From Arenibacterium halophilum (lineage in GTDB: Bacteria > Pseudomonadota > Alphaproteobacteria > Rhodobacterales > Rhodobacteraceae), in NCBI RefSeq assembly GCF_005938225.1, contig NZ_VCPC01000001.1:1239213-1303212 (forward strand): a DNA stretch of 64,000 bases, given 5' to 3'. The notes under the pieces were generated by a model that was not told the DNA's origin, searched no databases, and was given only the letters and a program-made list of their open reading frames with translations. Each line of letters starts with the position of its first letter. Position 1 is the first letter of the stretch. This document shows, piece after piece, positions 33,664 through 42,456 of this stretch. Both the position numbers and the translations under genes were made by a program.

Positions 33664-34890
33664 TCAGGCGTTCAGGAACTCGTCCCACTTCTGGATGAGA
33701 TAGTCGTACTCATCCGGCCACTGGTGCCAGTAGGCGACGTTCGACGCGCGCTCTTCCAGCGAACCGCCATCGCGCAGATCGCCGGGGTTGATGCCGCGCT
33801 CGGGCTCGCCTTCCCACGGCTTGCCTTCGTACCAGAAGGCGTACTTCTTGGGGTCCATCACGTCCTTGATGTTGGTCGAGGGCGAATAATACCCCTGCTC
33901 GGTCACGGCGATGCCCGGCTGACCCGAGAGCCAGAAATCGGCATAGGCGATCACGGCCTCGCGGTTCGGCGTGCCTTTCAGCATCGACGGCCCGATGGCC
34001 CAGGCACGGTAGCCTTCTTTCGGCACGGCGTATTGGGCGGGCTTGCCCTGCGCCTTCACCGCCATGACAGCAGGCTGCCACGCGTCGCAGACGACCATCT
34101 CGCCCGAGGCCATCAGGTTCACCAGCTCGCCAAAGTCGCCCCACAGCGCGCGGAACTGGCCTTCTTTCTTCTTGGAAATCAGGAAGGCCGCGGCTTCGTC
34201 GATTTCGGCCTGCGTCGGGTTGCCCGGGTTGGCCACATCCATCTCACCCAGCGAGTTCAGCGCCAGAATGGCCTGACCGAAGGCGATCAGCGGATCAACG
34301 TTCAGGCCCGACTTGCCCTTCCACTTGGGGTCGAAGATCGCGGTCCAGGTGTTGGCTTCTTCGGCCGACAGAACCTCGGGGTTATAGCCGATCGAGTCAT
34401 AGTTGTAGACGGCCGGAACCATGTACAGCTCGGTCTGGCCTTCATCTGCCCAAATCTGCCCGGCGATCTGCGCGCGTTCGGGCATGTCGGGGTTGAAGCT
34501 GGTGAAGGTATCGCGAATGTTCGCCCAGTTCTTCAGCGACGAGGTGTTGATCGTCTCGACGTTGTCGGTGGCAATCAGCGCGGGCAGACGCTCGGCGATG
34601 ATTTCCCAGGTGTCGTAATCCGACGAACCCGACAGGATCTTGGTCTGCGCATCGGGGAAGGTGGCCGGGGTGCCCGAGGCCGAACCGACGCCCGAGGCTT
34701 CGGTGAACATTTCCAGGATGCGGTCCTGCACCGTCACCGACAGACCGGTGGTGCGCAGCGCCTGCCCGCCCAGATCCTGGGCGTGGGCCATGCTGGTCCA
34801 GGGGTGCAGCCCTGTGCCCAGTGCCGCGGCGCCCAGCGCCGCGCTGCCGCGCAGAAACCCGCGGCGGGAAGGTGTTTTGAAAGAAGTCAT
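33664..34890 (-). CDS. ABC transporter substrate-binding protein, PotD-like (Tat-exported)
   Basis: A 408-residue periplasmic binding protein. Residues 1-37 form a Tat signal (SRRGFLRG, hydrophobic region, then AHA-Q). The mature part has the PotD/iron-type solute-binding fold. The C-terminal segment (WYEGKPWEGEPERG, GDLRDGG, WDEFLNA) is shared with the leaderless paralogue at 28943-30145. The start at 34890 has an AGGGA site and places the twin arginines correctly. It delivers ligand to the permeases at 36408-38172. The operon's deacetylase and asparaginase suggest an amide, imide or polyamine-like ligand. Confidence 0.9.
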   Translation of the reverse strand: MTSFKTPSRRGFLRGSAALGAAALGTGLHPWTSMAHAQDLGGQALRTTGLSVTVQDRILEMFTEASGVGSASGTPATFPDAQTKILSGSSDYDTWEIIAERLPALIATDNVETINTSSLKNWANIRDTFTSFNPDMPERAQIAGQIWADEGQTELYMVPAVYNYDSIGYNPEVLSAEEANTWTAIFDPKWKGKSGLNVDPLIAFGQAILALNSLGEMDVANPGNPTQAEIDEAAAFLISKKKEGQFRALWGDFGELVNLMASGEMVVCDAWQPAVMAVKAQGKPAQYAVPKEGYRAWAIGPSMLKGTPNREAVIAYADFWLSGQPGIAVTEQGYYSPSTNIKDVMDPKKYAFWYEGKPWEGEPERGINPGDLRDGGSLEERASNVAYWHQWPDEYDYLIQKWDEFLNA

Positions 34891-34921
34891 GTCATTCCCT
34901 GCTTTTAGTTTTGGTTGATGG

Positions 34922-35674
34922 TTAGTAGCGGCCCGGCAAAAGGCCGCCATCGACCGTCACCACCTGACCCGTCAGGTAGGAGGCGTCGGCAGATGCGAGA
35001 AACCCGATGACCGAGGCGATTTCCTCGGGTTCGCCAAGGCGACCCATCGGGATGTAAGGCGAAGCGATCTCGGCCGCGTTGGGGCCAAGGCTGTTCTTTT
35101 CTGACAAGAGTTGCGCGGTGCGGATGTATCCGGGCGCGATGCCGTTGACGCGAATGCCGCGCTTGGCAACCTCGACGGCAAGACCACGCACCAACCCGAC
35201 CACCCCGGCCTTGGCCGAGGAATAATGCACATGTTCGTCCCAGCCATAGGCCACGCCCATGATCGACGACAGGCAGATGATCGAACCACCCGCCTTCATC
35301 GCGGGCAGCGCCGGGCGGATCACCCGCAACATGCCTTTCAGGTCGACATCGAATGTTTCGTCCCATTTCTCGTCGGTCATTTCCGACATGGGGACGCGGT
35401 GCGCGATGCCCGCATTTGCGACGATCACGTCGATCCGGCCAAAGCGGTCGATCACATCGCCCACCAGCGCATCGGCGGCGGCAGTGTCGCGCACGTTCAG
35501 TGCATGGAATTCGGCGCTGCCACCGGCGGCGGTGATCGCCTCGGTCACGGCCTTGCCCTCGGCTTCCAGCACATCGGTCACCACAACATGATCGCCCTGC
35601 CCCGCAAAGCGTTCTGCCACGGATTTGCCGATGCCGATCCCGGCCCCGGTTACGATGACGACACGTTTGTCCAT
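34922..35674 (-). CDS. SDR family oxidoreductase, copy A
   Basis: A 250-residue short-chain dehydrogenase: nucleotide-binding TGAGIGIG, VANAGIAH, and the active-site Tyr/Lys in HYSSAKAG. The C-terminus ends with DGGLLPGRY. The start at 35674 (MDKRVV) has a GAGGAAG site. It is encoded 31 bp upstream of the binding-protein gene and 8 bp after the second SDR gene. It probably oxidises or reduces an alcohol/ketone intermediate of the imported compound. Confidence 0.92.
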   Translation of the reverse strand: MDKRVVIVTGAGIGIGKSVAERFAGQGDHVVVTDVLEAEGKAVTEAITAAGGSAEFHALNVRDTAAADALVGDVIDRFGRIDVIVANAGIAHRVPMSEMTDEKWDETFDVDLKGMLRVIRPALPAMKAGGSIICLSSIMGVAYGWDEHVHYSSAKAGVVGLVRGLAVEVAKRGIRVNGIAPGYIRTAQLLSEKNSLGPNAAEIASPYIPMGRLGEPEEIASVIGFLASADASYLTGQVVTVDGGLLPGRY

Positions 35675-35682
35675 TGTCTTCC

Positions 35683-36411
35683 TCACAGCATCACATCGCC
35701 GGAATTCGGGCCCAGCGTCTGTCCGACGAAAAGCGCCGCATCCGGCGAACACAGAAACGAAACCACGCCGCCGATTTCCGCTGGCGAGCCGAAGCGGCCC
35801 AGCGGCAGCTCGGCCTTTTTGGCGGCTTTCCAGTCTTCCGACAGCGCCTCGACCAGCGGGGTGTTGATCGGCCCCGGCGCCACCGCGTTCACGCGCACGC
35901 CCTTGGTCGAGACTTCGCGCGCCAGCGATTTGGTCATGCCGATGATCGCGGCCTTGGCGCCCGCGTAATGCACCAGCTCGACCCCGCCGATCTGGCCCAG
36001 CTGCGAGGCGACGTTCACGACGATGCCTTCGCCCTTGTCCAGCATCGCGGGCAGGCAGGCGCGTGTCAGCAGGTAGGTGCCGCGCACATGCACCGCGAAC
36101 ATGCGGTCGAACTGCTCGGGCGTGATGTCCAGGAACGGGGCCTGATGGCCGAAGCCCGCGTTGTTCACCAGGATCTCGGGCGCGCCCAGCGTGTTGCGTA
36201 CCTCGTCAACCATCGCGGCGACACCCGGTTCGTCGCTGACATCGGCGGCAAAGGCCCAGGCGGTGCCGCCCGCGCCGGTGATCCGGTCAACCGTTTCTTG
36301 CGCGGCACTCAGGTGCAGATCGTTCACCGCAACGCTGTGGCCGTCAGCCGCCAGCCGTTCGGCAATCGCCGCGCCGATGCCCGATCCGGCGCCGGTGACA
36401 AGCGCGATCAT
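35683..36411 (-). CDS. SDR family oxidoreductase, copy B
   Basis: A 242-residue short-chain dehydrogenase with TGAGSGIG (8-15), NNAGFG and the catalytic HYAGAKAA segment. It is distinct in sequence from copy A, so the two likely act on different intermediates or with opposite stereochemistry. Its start overlaps the permease stop by 4 bases. Confidence 0.92.
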   Translation of the reverse strand: MIALVTGAGSGIGAAIAERLAADGHSVAVNDLHLSAAQETVDRITGAGGTAWAFAADVSDEPGVAAMVDEVRNTLGAPEILVNNAGFGHQAPFLDITPEQFDRMFAVHVRGTYLLTRACLPAMLDKGEGIVVNVASQLGQIGGVELVHYAGAKAAIIGMTKSLAREVSTKGVRVNAVAPGPINTPLVEALSEDWKAAKKAELPLGRFGSPAEIGGVVSFLCSPDAALFVGQTLGPNSGDVML

Positions 36412-37256
36412 GCCGCCTCCTCCTGCCCGGAAAAGCGCCCGGCCCGCGAGGCAGTGAACCGCTTCATCAGCACGCCGTAGATCACCAGCAAGGTAAAGCT
36501 GAACAGCGTGGTCAGAACCCCGAAGGCAAAGATGTTCGGGTAGATTTCAACCGAGAAGGTGCCATAGATCGACAGCGGCAGCGTCAGCTCGCGCCCCACG
36601 GTGAACAGCGTCCGCGAGAATTCATCGTAAGACAGGGTAAAGCTGAACAGCATGGCCGACAGGACGCCCGGAAAGATGATCGGAAAGGTCACGCGGCGGA
36701 AGGTTTGCGCCGGGCTGACACCAAGCGACATCGAGGCCTCTTCCACGCTGCGGTCGAACCGGTTGAAGATCGCCAGCATCACGAGGAAGGCAAACGGGTA
36801 GGTATAGACGACGTGCAGCACAAAGGCCGTGCCCCACCATGCCCGGTCGATCCCGGCAAAGTTCGACAAAAGCGCCATGCCAAGGCCAACCAGAACACCC
36901 GGCACCATCATGCCCAGGATGATCAGGTAGAACACCGGGCCCGAGCCCTTGAACCGCGTGCGGAAGGCTTCGGCGCTCATCGTGCCCAGAACGGTCGACA
37001 CCACGGTCGTCATGAAGGCCAGGACCAGCGAGCGCACAAGGCTGTCGCCCACCGGCAGCTGCGAGATGCGGCTGGTTTCGGTCAGGCCGAACAGGTGACG
37101 ATACCAATAGGTCGACCATTCCTGGATCGGGAACTGCGGGCCGCCCGTCTGGCTTTGAAAGCTGAGGATCGCCAGAACGATCAGCGGACCATAGAGGAAC
37201 AGCAGGAAGGCGGCGGTATAGACGGCCAGCGCGGGGCGAAGGATGCGGGTGTTCAT
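36408..37256 (-). CDS. ABC transporter permease, PotC-like
   Basis: A 282-residue inner-membrane permease with six hydrophobic segments. The EAA coupling loop EEASMSLGVSPAQTFRRVTFP lies near residues 175-195. It pairs with the PotB-like permease 4 bp upstream. The C-terminal cytoplasmic tail is short and basic. Confidence 0.92.
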   Translation of the reverse strand: MNTRILRPALAVYTAAFLLFLYGPLIVLAILSFQSQTGGPQFPIQEWSTYWYRHLFGLTETSRISQLPVGDSLVRSLVLAFMTTVVSTVLGTMSAEAFRTRFKGSGPVFYLIILGMMVPGVLVGLGMALLSNFAGIDRAWWGTAFVLHVVYTYPFAFLVMLAIFNRFDRSVEEASMSLGVSPAQTFRRVTFPIIFPGVLSAMLFSFTLSYDEFSRTLFTVGRELTLPLSIYGTFSVEIYPNIFAFGVLTTLFSFTLLVIYGVLMKRFTASRAGRFSGQEEAA

Positions 37257-37260
37257 TGGC

Positions 37261-38172
37261 TTACATCTCCTTGCGCAGATCGACGATCCGCAGCGCCAGC
37301 GTGATCACGGCAGCGATGATGAGTGTCAGGACAACCCCGGCCACGGCGGCAAAGGCCCATTTCAGCGATCCGACCTGGCTGACGATGATGTTGCCCAGCA
37401 TGTTGGTCTTGCGGCCCGACAGCGACGCGGCGGTGGCGAATTCGCCCAGCACCATGACCGAGACAAAGATCGCGCCCACGATCACGCCGGGCATCGACAG
37501 CGGCAGGATGATCCGGCGGAAGATGGTCCCGAAAGAGGCCCCAAGGTCGCGCGCCGCCTCGATCATCGACTCGTCGATCCGGGCGATCATGAAGGTGATC
37601 GGGCCGACCATGAACACACAGTAAATCTGGGTCATGCCCACCAGCACCGAGAATTCGGAGAACAGCAGGAAGGTCAGCGGTTCGTTGATGATCCCCAGCT
37701 TTTGCAGGATCACGTTGATCGCACCTTCGGTGCCCAGCATCGGGCGCCACGCGATCACGCGGATCAGGAACGAAGTCCAGAACGGGATCACGCAGGCCAC
37801 CAGCAGCGCGGTCTGGATGGTGCGGTTCTTCACGAACAGCCCGATGAACAGCGCAACCGGATAGCCCACCACCAATGTTGCCACCAGAACGATGGCCCAG
37901 ACCCGCAGCGTCGTGCCGATGGCGCTAAGGTAGGTGGACGATGACAGGAAGCGTTCCCAGCTTGCGGTGGTCAGGGTGGGTTCGACCGCGAATGTGGTCT
38001 GCGTCCAGAACGAAACGTAGACGACCATGATCATCGGCAGGATCATGAACAGCACCATCCACAGGACCCCGGGCGACAGCAGCATCAGCGCGCGGCGCCG
38101 GTCGCGGGCCTCGCGCTTGATGGCCGGGCTCTGGCCCTTTTCGGCGGGCATGTCGGTGGTCATGGTGCTCAT
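37261..38172 (-). CDS. ABC transporter permease, PotB-like
   Basis: A 303-residue inner-membrane permease with an N-terminal charged cytoplasmic segment (about 30 residues), six hydrophobic segments and the EAA loop EAARDLGASFGTIFRRIILPL (about 205-225). It overlaps the upstream ATPase gene by one base (TGATG). It forms the transmembrane pore with the PotC-like protein. Confidence 0.92.
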   Translation of the reverse strand: MSTMTTDMPAEKGQSPAIKREARDRRRALMLLSPGVLWMVLFMILPMIMVVYVSFWTQTTFAVEPTLTTASWERFLSSSTYLSAIGTTLRVWAIVLVATLVVGYPVALFIGLFVKNRTIQTALLVACVIPFWTSFLIRVIAWRPMLGTEGAINVILQKLGIINEPLTFLLFSEFSVLVGMTQIYCVFMVGPITFMIARIDESMIEAARDLGASFGTIFRRIILPLSMPGVIVGAIFVSVMVLGEFATAASLSGRKTNMLGNIIVSQVGSLKWAFAAVAGVVLTLIIAAVITLALRIVDLRKEM

Positions 38173-39242
38173 CAGGCGGCCCCCTCGAAAAGTAGCGCCG
38201 CGTCGGGCGAGAAATGCAAAGCGTAGGTGCGGCCTTCGGTCAGGTCGGGCAGGCGCGGATTGCTCAGGTGGTTCACGACCTGGATCAGGTCGCCGTTGTC
38301 GGCGCGAAAGAACGACAGCTCGGTCGGGCCGTTGAATTCGCCGGCCAGGTAGCGCGCGGTGAAATGGTCTTGCCCGGCGGGCACCTGATCCGGCTCACAC
38401 ACACCGATCTGGTCGAACCGCACGGCAAGTTGCGCCTCCGACCCGTCGGGCAGCGATTGCGAAATCGGCAGCGCGCCCACGGCGGTGTCCAGCGTGCGGC
38501 CCTTGACCCGCCCGCCGATCAGGTTCCACGCATTCAGGTGGCGCGCGGCGGCGGTATTGGCAGGCTGCGTGAACAGCGACGTGCTGTCTTGGGCCTGGGC
38601 GATGCGGCCATTGGCCAGCACGGCCACGGTGTCGCCCATGGTCAGCGCCTCGGTTTCCGAACCCGTCACATGCAGGAACGACACTTTCAGCCGTTCGCGA
38701 ATGGCGCGCAGCTCGTCGCACATCCGCGCCCGCAGGTTGGCATCCAGCGCGCCCAGCGGTTCGTCCAGCAGAACGATACGCGGCTCGGTCACCAGCGTGC
38801 GCGCAAGGGCGACGCGCTGTTTCTGACCGCCCGAAATCTCGCCCACGCCGCGATGGCCGAAGCCGGTCAAGCCAACCAGATCAAGCGCGGCGTTCACACG
38901 GTCGTTCAGATCGCTTCCGGCAGGAACCGCCTTGGATTCGCGATGGCGCAGGCCAAAGGCGACGTTTTCCTCGACCGACAGATGCGGAAACAGCGCAAAG
39001 TTCTGGAACACGAACCCGATGTCGCGCCGGTGCGGGGGTTTGCCGTCCAGCCGTTCGCCGCCCAGCATCAATTCGCCCGCGTCGGGCTCTTCGAAACCGG
39101 CGATCAAGCGCAGCAAAGTGGTCTTGCCCGACCCCGACGCCCCCAGCAGCGACACATAGGTGTCATCCGGGACAATGAAATCGAGACCGTCCAGCGCCAC
39201 GGCATCCCCATAGCGCCGCGTTACCCCACTCAGCTTCAGCAC
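38172..39242 (-). CDS. ABC transporter ATPase, PotA-like, lacking the switch histidine
   Basis: A 356-residue ATPase with TOBE-type C-terminal domain. Motifs are Walker A GASGSGKTT (34-42), Q80, signature ISGGQ (136-140), Walker B Asp160/Glu161. The switch-loop position is Gly194 (VTGSETEAL), where the operon's other ATPase has His194 in the same column. The start is assigned to a GTG at 39242 because GGAG lies 8 nt upstream; upstream in-frame codons lack support. It is the first gene of the ABC operon, divergent from the double-winged-helix GntR gene. Confidence 0.9.
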   Translation of the reverse strand: MLKLSGVTRRYGDAVALDGLDFIVPDDTYVSLLGASGSGKTTLLRLIAGFEEPDAGELMLGGERLDGKPPHRRDIGFVFQNFALFPHLSVEENVAFGLRHRESKAVPAGSDLNDRVNAALDLVGLTGFGHRGVGEISGGQKQRVALARTLVTEPRIVLLDEPLGALDANLRARMCDELRAIRERLKVSFLHVTGSETEALTMGDTVAVLANGRIAQAQDSTSLFTQPANTAAARHLNAWNLIGGRVKGRTLDTAVGALPISQSLPDGSEAQLAVRFDQIGVCEPDQVPAGQDHFTARYLAGEFNGPTELSFFRADNGDLIQVVNHLSNPRLPDLTEGRTYALHFSPDAALLFEGAA

Positions 39243-39552
39243 GATTCGCACTCCGTTTTTTGGTGTCCGTACACAAACATCACAAATTTTCTCTCGCAAG
39301 ATAAAAAATGATTTTTGCGCACAAAAAGCATTATCTTTTCAAAACGCCTCATTTTTGATGATTTTAAGTGTTATGAGGTAACATATTTTCGATCAAACGC
39401 TATGCAGCCGCAGAACACCTGCTCCATACGCTGCGCCTCTATATGATTTTTGTATGCAATAATCATATTTTCCCTAAGCTGACTTTCAAGCTACATTCGC
39501 CAGCGATTCGCCCCGAAGCCGAACGCGGGTCAGATATGAAAGGAACAGGCAG
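39243..39552. promoter_or_regulatory. AT-rich 310-bp divergent intergenic region
   Basis: This region is much more AT-rich than its surroundings (long A/T runs at 39300-39380 and 39440-39475). It lies between the ABC operon (minus) and the GntR gene (plus), so it should hold promoters for both. A symmetric site at 39441-39468 and a looser CCTCAT...ATGAGG pair (39347-39352, 39373-39378) are visible. No RNA gene or small ORF with a convincing ribosome-binding site was seen. Confidence 0.6.
39441..39468. promoter_or_regulatory. Inverted repeat ATATGATT-N12-AATCATAT, candidate GntR operator
   Basis: Perfect 8-bp arms separated by 12 nt, 84 bp upstream of the GntR start and inside the divergent promoter region. 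The wide spacing fits two DNA-binding modules or a dimer contacting successive major grooves, which is interesting since the adjacent regulator carries two winged helices. Confidence 0.45.
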
Positions 39553-40554
39553 ATGCCTCAGGACGCGGCCCGCGATGCCCACAGCGATACGCCGCCCCCA
39601 ACGCTGTTCGAGGCGACGGCAGCCCTGCTGCGCGGCAATATTGGCGGCGGTCGCCTGATCCCCGGGCTGGTGCTGCAGGAAAGCGCCCTGTCGGAACGGC
39701 TGTCCGTGTCGCGCGCGACAATCAAGCGGGCGCTGTCGATCCTGGCCGAAGAAGGGCTGGTGCGCCGTTTTTCCGGCCGTGGCTATCTGGTGGCGGGGTC
39801 GGGCGACGACACGCCGCGCCGGTTGGACCTGCGCAAACTGGCGCTGGATCTTGACGGCATGGACGAAAGTGCCGGACGCCCGAACTGGCAGCGCATCCAC
39901 GACCGGATCGAGTCCGACCTGTCGCGCTGCCTCATCTTCGGTCGCTACCGCGTGGTCGAGGCGCTGGTAGCCCAACAATTCGACGTGTCGCGCACCGTGG
40001 TCCGTGACGTTTTGGGCCGGTTGCAGGAACGCGGGCTGGTGCAGAAAAGCGCGACCTCGCGCTGGGTGGTGGAGCCGCTGACAGCCCAACGCATCAAGGA
40101 CAAGTTCGAGCTGCGCATCGTGCTGGAAAACGCGGCGCTGCGCACGGCCACGCCCGATGGCGCTGCACTGGCGGACCTGGCGCAGGATATCCGCGCCCTG
40201 CCCGCCGACCAGCCGCTGAGCCCCGAAACCTGGTTCGACATGGACGCGCGGTTCTTTCAGCTGGCCATTCTCGCCACGCCGAACTGCGATCTGGCGACCT
40301 ATGTTTCGGCCAACCGTTCGGCGCTCGAGGCATCGCAGCGGGTGCTGTTTTCCATCGGGCTGCCGCCCGACCGGCAGGCCTTGTTGGAGCTGTGCATGGT
40401 GATCGATCTGTTGCAGGCGGGCACGTTGACCGCCGCCGCCGACATGCTGACAACGCATCTGCGCAAGGCGCTGGATCGCACTATTGCACAGTTGAAGATC
40501 GTGTCGGTGATCGAACCGCCCGGCGATCTTGCCAGCTATCTGGTGCCTGACTGA
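39553..40554 (+). CDS. GntR family regulator with two tandem winged-helix domains and FCD domain
   Basis: A 333-residue regulator. The first winged helix is at residues 17-81 (recognition helix SVSRATIKRAL, 51-61). The second is at residues 113-175 (DVSRTVVRDVL, 144-154). A helical FCD-like effector domain follows at about 178-315. Normal FadR-type regulators have a single winged helix and about 230 residues. The duplication is intact, with no frameshift between the halves. It is divergent from the 28-39 kb ABC operon, its likely target. Confidence 0.88.
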   Translation: MPQDAARDAHSDTPPPTLFEATAALLRGNIGGGRLIPGLVLQESALSERLSVSRATIKRALSILAEEGLVRRFSGRGYLVAGSGDDTPRRLDLRKLALDLDGMDESAGRPNWQRIHDRIESDLSRCLIFGRYRVVEALVAQQFDVSRTVVRDVLGRLQERGLVQKSATSRWVVEPLTAQRIKDKFELRIVLENAALRTATPDGAALADLAQDIRALPADQPLSPETWFDMDARFFQLAILATPNCDLATYVSANRSALEASQRVLFSIGLPPDRQALLELCMVIDLLQAGTLTAAADMLTTHLRKALDRTIAQLKIVSVIEPPGDLASYLVPD

Positions 40555-40577
40555 CGCAGCACCAGACAGAAGAAGCC

Positions 40578-40605
40578 CCGGCACGCCCGGGATCGGGTAT
40601 GCCGG
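40578..40605. terminator. Bidirectional terminator hairpin between convergent genes
   Basis: An interrupted stem: CCGGCA / TGCCGG outer 6 bp, a 2x2 internal loop, CCCG / CGGG inner 4 bp, with a GGAT loop. It lies in the 62-bp gap between the GntR gene (plus) and pxpC (minus). There are few T residues, so confidence is moderate. Confidence 0.55.
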
Positions 40606-40616
40606 AGCAGTCATCA

Positions 40617-41591
40617 TCAGGCTGCGAGGCTCTGGCGCAGCTGCGCCAACATCTGTCGCCGCTCGGTCCGGGCCAGCAACGCCTCGGACATATCGACCTT
40701 GACGAAGCGCACGGGCATGTTCGGCTGCAACTGGCCGATCAGGTCCATATCAGCCGAGATCACCGCCCCAAGCGTGAAATAGCCGCCGCCCGACACTGCG
40801 TCGCGGTGCAACACGATGGGTTCCGTGCCGCCGGGCACCTGGATCGAGCCGTAGGAATAGCAGCCATCGACGATGTTCGACGGGTCCGACCCGGCGCCAA
40901 AGGGCTGTTCGCGGTCGACGAATTCCATCGCCCGCCCGCCCTTGAAGCGATAGCCCATGCGGTCAGCCTCTGATGCGACGGTCCAGGTGTCGTCGAAGAA
41001 CGCCGCTTGCGAGGCTTCGGTCAGCCGATCCCAGTACAGGCCCGGCAAAACCCGCAGCTCGGCCGGTGAACCGGGGCCACGGCGCAGCTCTTCCGGCACC
41101 GACCAGCCCGGCTTTGCTCCGTTCGGCGCGCCAATCGGCAGCACGTCGCCCGGTTGCACAGGCCGCCCTTCGACCCCGCCCAGCGCACCAATCGGATAGG
41201 TCGACCGGCTGCCCAGGTCCGGCTCGGTCGCCACGCCACCCGATACGGCGATGTAGATGCGCGCGCCTCCGGTCAGAAATCCGAACGACAGCACCTGCCC
41301 CGCCTTGGCGGCAAAGCTTTCCCATGTCGCCTGCGGTTCGCCGTCCAGCTTGATCGGCATTTCGCCGCCCGTCACCGCCAGAATGCAATCGGCGCCGATG
41401 CGGATTTCCGGCCCCATGAACACCGCCTCAAGACAGGCGGCATCCTCGGGGTTGCCCACCAGCAGGTTCGCGGCCCGCAGCGCATAGCGATCCATCGCGC
41501 CGCCTTCGGGGATCCCAAGGTGGAAATAGCCCGGGCGTCCCAGATCCTGAACCGAGGTGGCAAGGCCGGGTTTGACAATCTCAAGCGTCAT
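40617..41591 (-). CDS. pxpC: 5-oxoprolinase subunit C / biotin-dependent carboxyltransferase family protein (PxpC, KipA-like)
   Basis: A 324-residue protein with the carboxyltransferase C/D subdomain-2 fold (VKPGLATSVQDLGRPGYFHLGIPEGGAMD at the N-terminus split across several motifs). It pairs with PxpB, overlapping it by 11 bases. In 5-oxoprolinase PxpABC opens 5-oxoproline (pyroglutamate) to glutamate using ATP. In urea carboxylase the same two domains transfer carboxybiotin's CO2. Both roles are open here because biotin carboxylase and carrier genes are in the operon. Confidence 0.9.
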   Translation of the reverse strand: MTLEIVKPGLATSVQDLGRPGYFHLGIPEGGAMDRYALRAANLLVGNPEDAACLEAVFMGPEIRIGADCILAVTGGEMPIKLDGEPQATWESFAAKAGQVLSFGFLTGGARIYIAVSGGVATEPDLGSRSTYPIGALGGVEGRPVQPGDVLPIGAPNGAKPGWSVPEELRRGPGSPAELRVLPGLYWDRLTEASQAAFFDDTWTVASEADRMGYRFKGGRAMEFVDREQPFGAGSDPSNIVDGCYSYGSIQVPGGTEPIVLHRDAVSGGGYFTLGAVISADMDLIGQLQPNMPVRFVKVDMSEALLARTERRQMLAQLRQSLAA

Positions 41592-42456
41592 TGAGCGCCT
41601 CCATCAGCTTGGCGTTGGTGCCGTCCATGTCTGCGTTGAATGCATCCAGATCGAATTCGACCTCGGCGATGCGCGGCGCCCAAGTGCCGGCTTCGACCTC
41701 TTTCAGGATGCGGTCGTATTCGGCGCGGTCGATCGGTTTCCATTTCACGATGTCGCCAGGGCGGAAGAAGACCATGAAATCCTTCAGATAGCTGGTTTCC
41801 TGCCGGGGGTCGTAGATCGTCATCGGGGTTATGCCGAACATCTGGTAGCCGCCCGCCCCGCGCACCGAGTAGATGCACGAGAAGCAGCCGCCGTAGCCCA
41901 CTGTCTGTTTCGGCGTGTCGGTGCGCGGGCGCAGGTATTTCGGCACCTGCAACTGCTTGTCACGCTCGACCAGCTGATAGAGGAACGGCAAGCCCGACAC
42001 GAAGCCGACCATCGACACGAACCACGGCTGCGAATGATGCGCCTCGATAAAGGCCTCGGCGTTGTCATAGCCGTTGATCCGCGCGGCATAGTCCAGATCG
42101 CTGCCGGAAGGATCCTGATGGCGTTCGCGGAACCGCATCAGCGTTTCGTGCGTCCACGGATCCTGATAATAGACCGGCACCTCGATGATACGGGTGGTCA
42201 GCCGCTTTTCAGCCTTTTCAGCCTGCGATTCCAGCTGCTTGATCTGTTCCATCATGTCGTCGGGCGCGGTCACGTCCGGATCGAACCGCACCTGGAACGA
42301 TGCGTTCGCCGGGCAGATTTCGCGCACGCCGGGGATGTTGGCGGCCTTGACCGCCTCGCTCATCGAGAGGGACTTGAAGAACGCGTCAAGCGACATCTCC
42401 TCGTCCATCTCGACATAGACGTGTTCGTCGCCGCCATAAGTATATCTGGTTTTCAC
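41581..42456 (-). CDS. pxpB: 5-oxoprolinase subunit B / carboxyltransferase subdomain 1 (PxpB, KipI-like)
   Basis: A 291-residue protein with the CT_C_D domain: VGFVSGLPFLYQL, the GGCFSCIYSVRGAGGYQMFG core, and IYDPRQE. It is longer than typical PxpB (about 220), with extra N-terminal residues and an inserted helical region (near 75-95). The start is a GTG at 42456, chosen for its AGGAGATC site and because its first bases overlap the biotin-carboxylase stop (GTGA). It forms a heterodimer with PxpC. Confidence 0.88.
   Translation of the reverse strand: MKTRYTYGGDEHVYVEMDEEMSLDAFFKSLSMSEAVKAANIPGVREICPANASFQVRFDPDVTAPDDMMEQIKQLESQAEKAEKRLTTRIIEVPVYYQDPWTHETLMRFRERHQDPSGSDLDYAARINGYDNAEAFIEAHHSQPWFVSMVGFVSGLPFLYQLVERDKQLQVPKYLRPRTDTPKQTVGYGGCFSCIYSVRGAGGYQMFGITPMTIYDPRQETSYLKDFMVFFRPGDIVKWKPIDRAEYDRILKEVEAGTWAPRIAEVEFDLDAFNADMDGTNAKLMEALNDA

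Noticed and set aside
39243-39552. Riboswitch or small RNA in the AT-rich region
   Set aside because: No conserved secondary structure could be recognised; promoter/operator function explains the composition.
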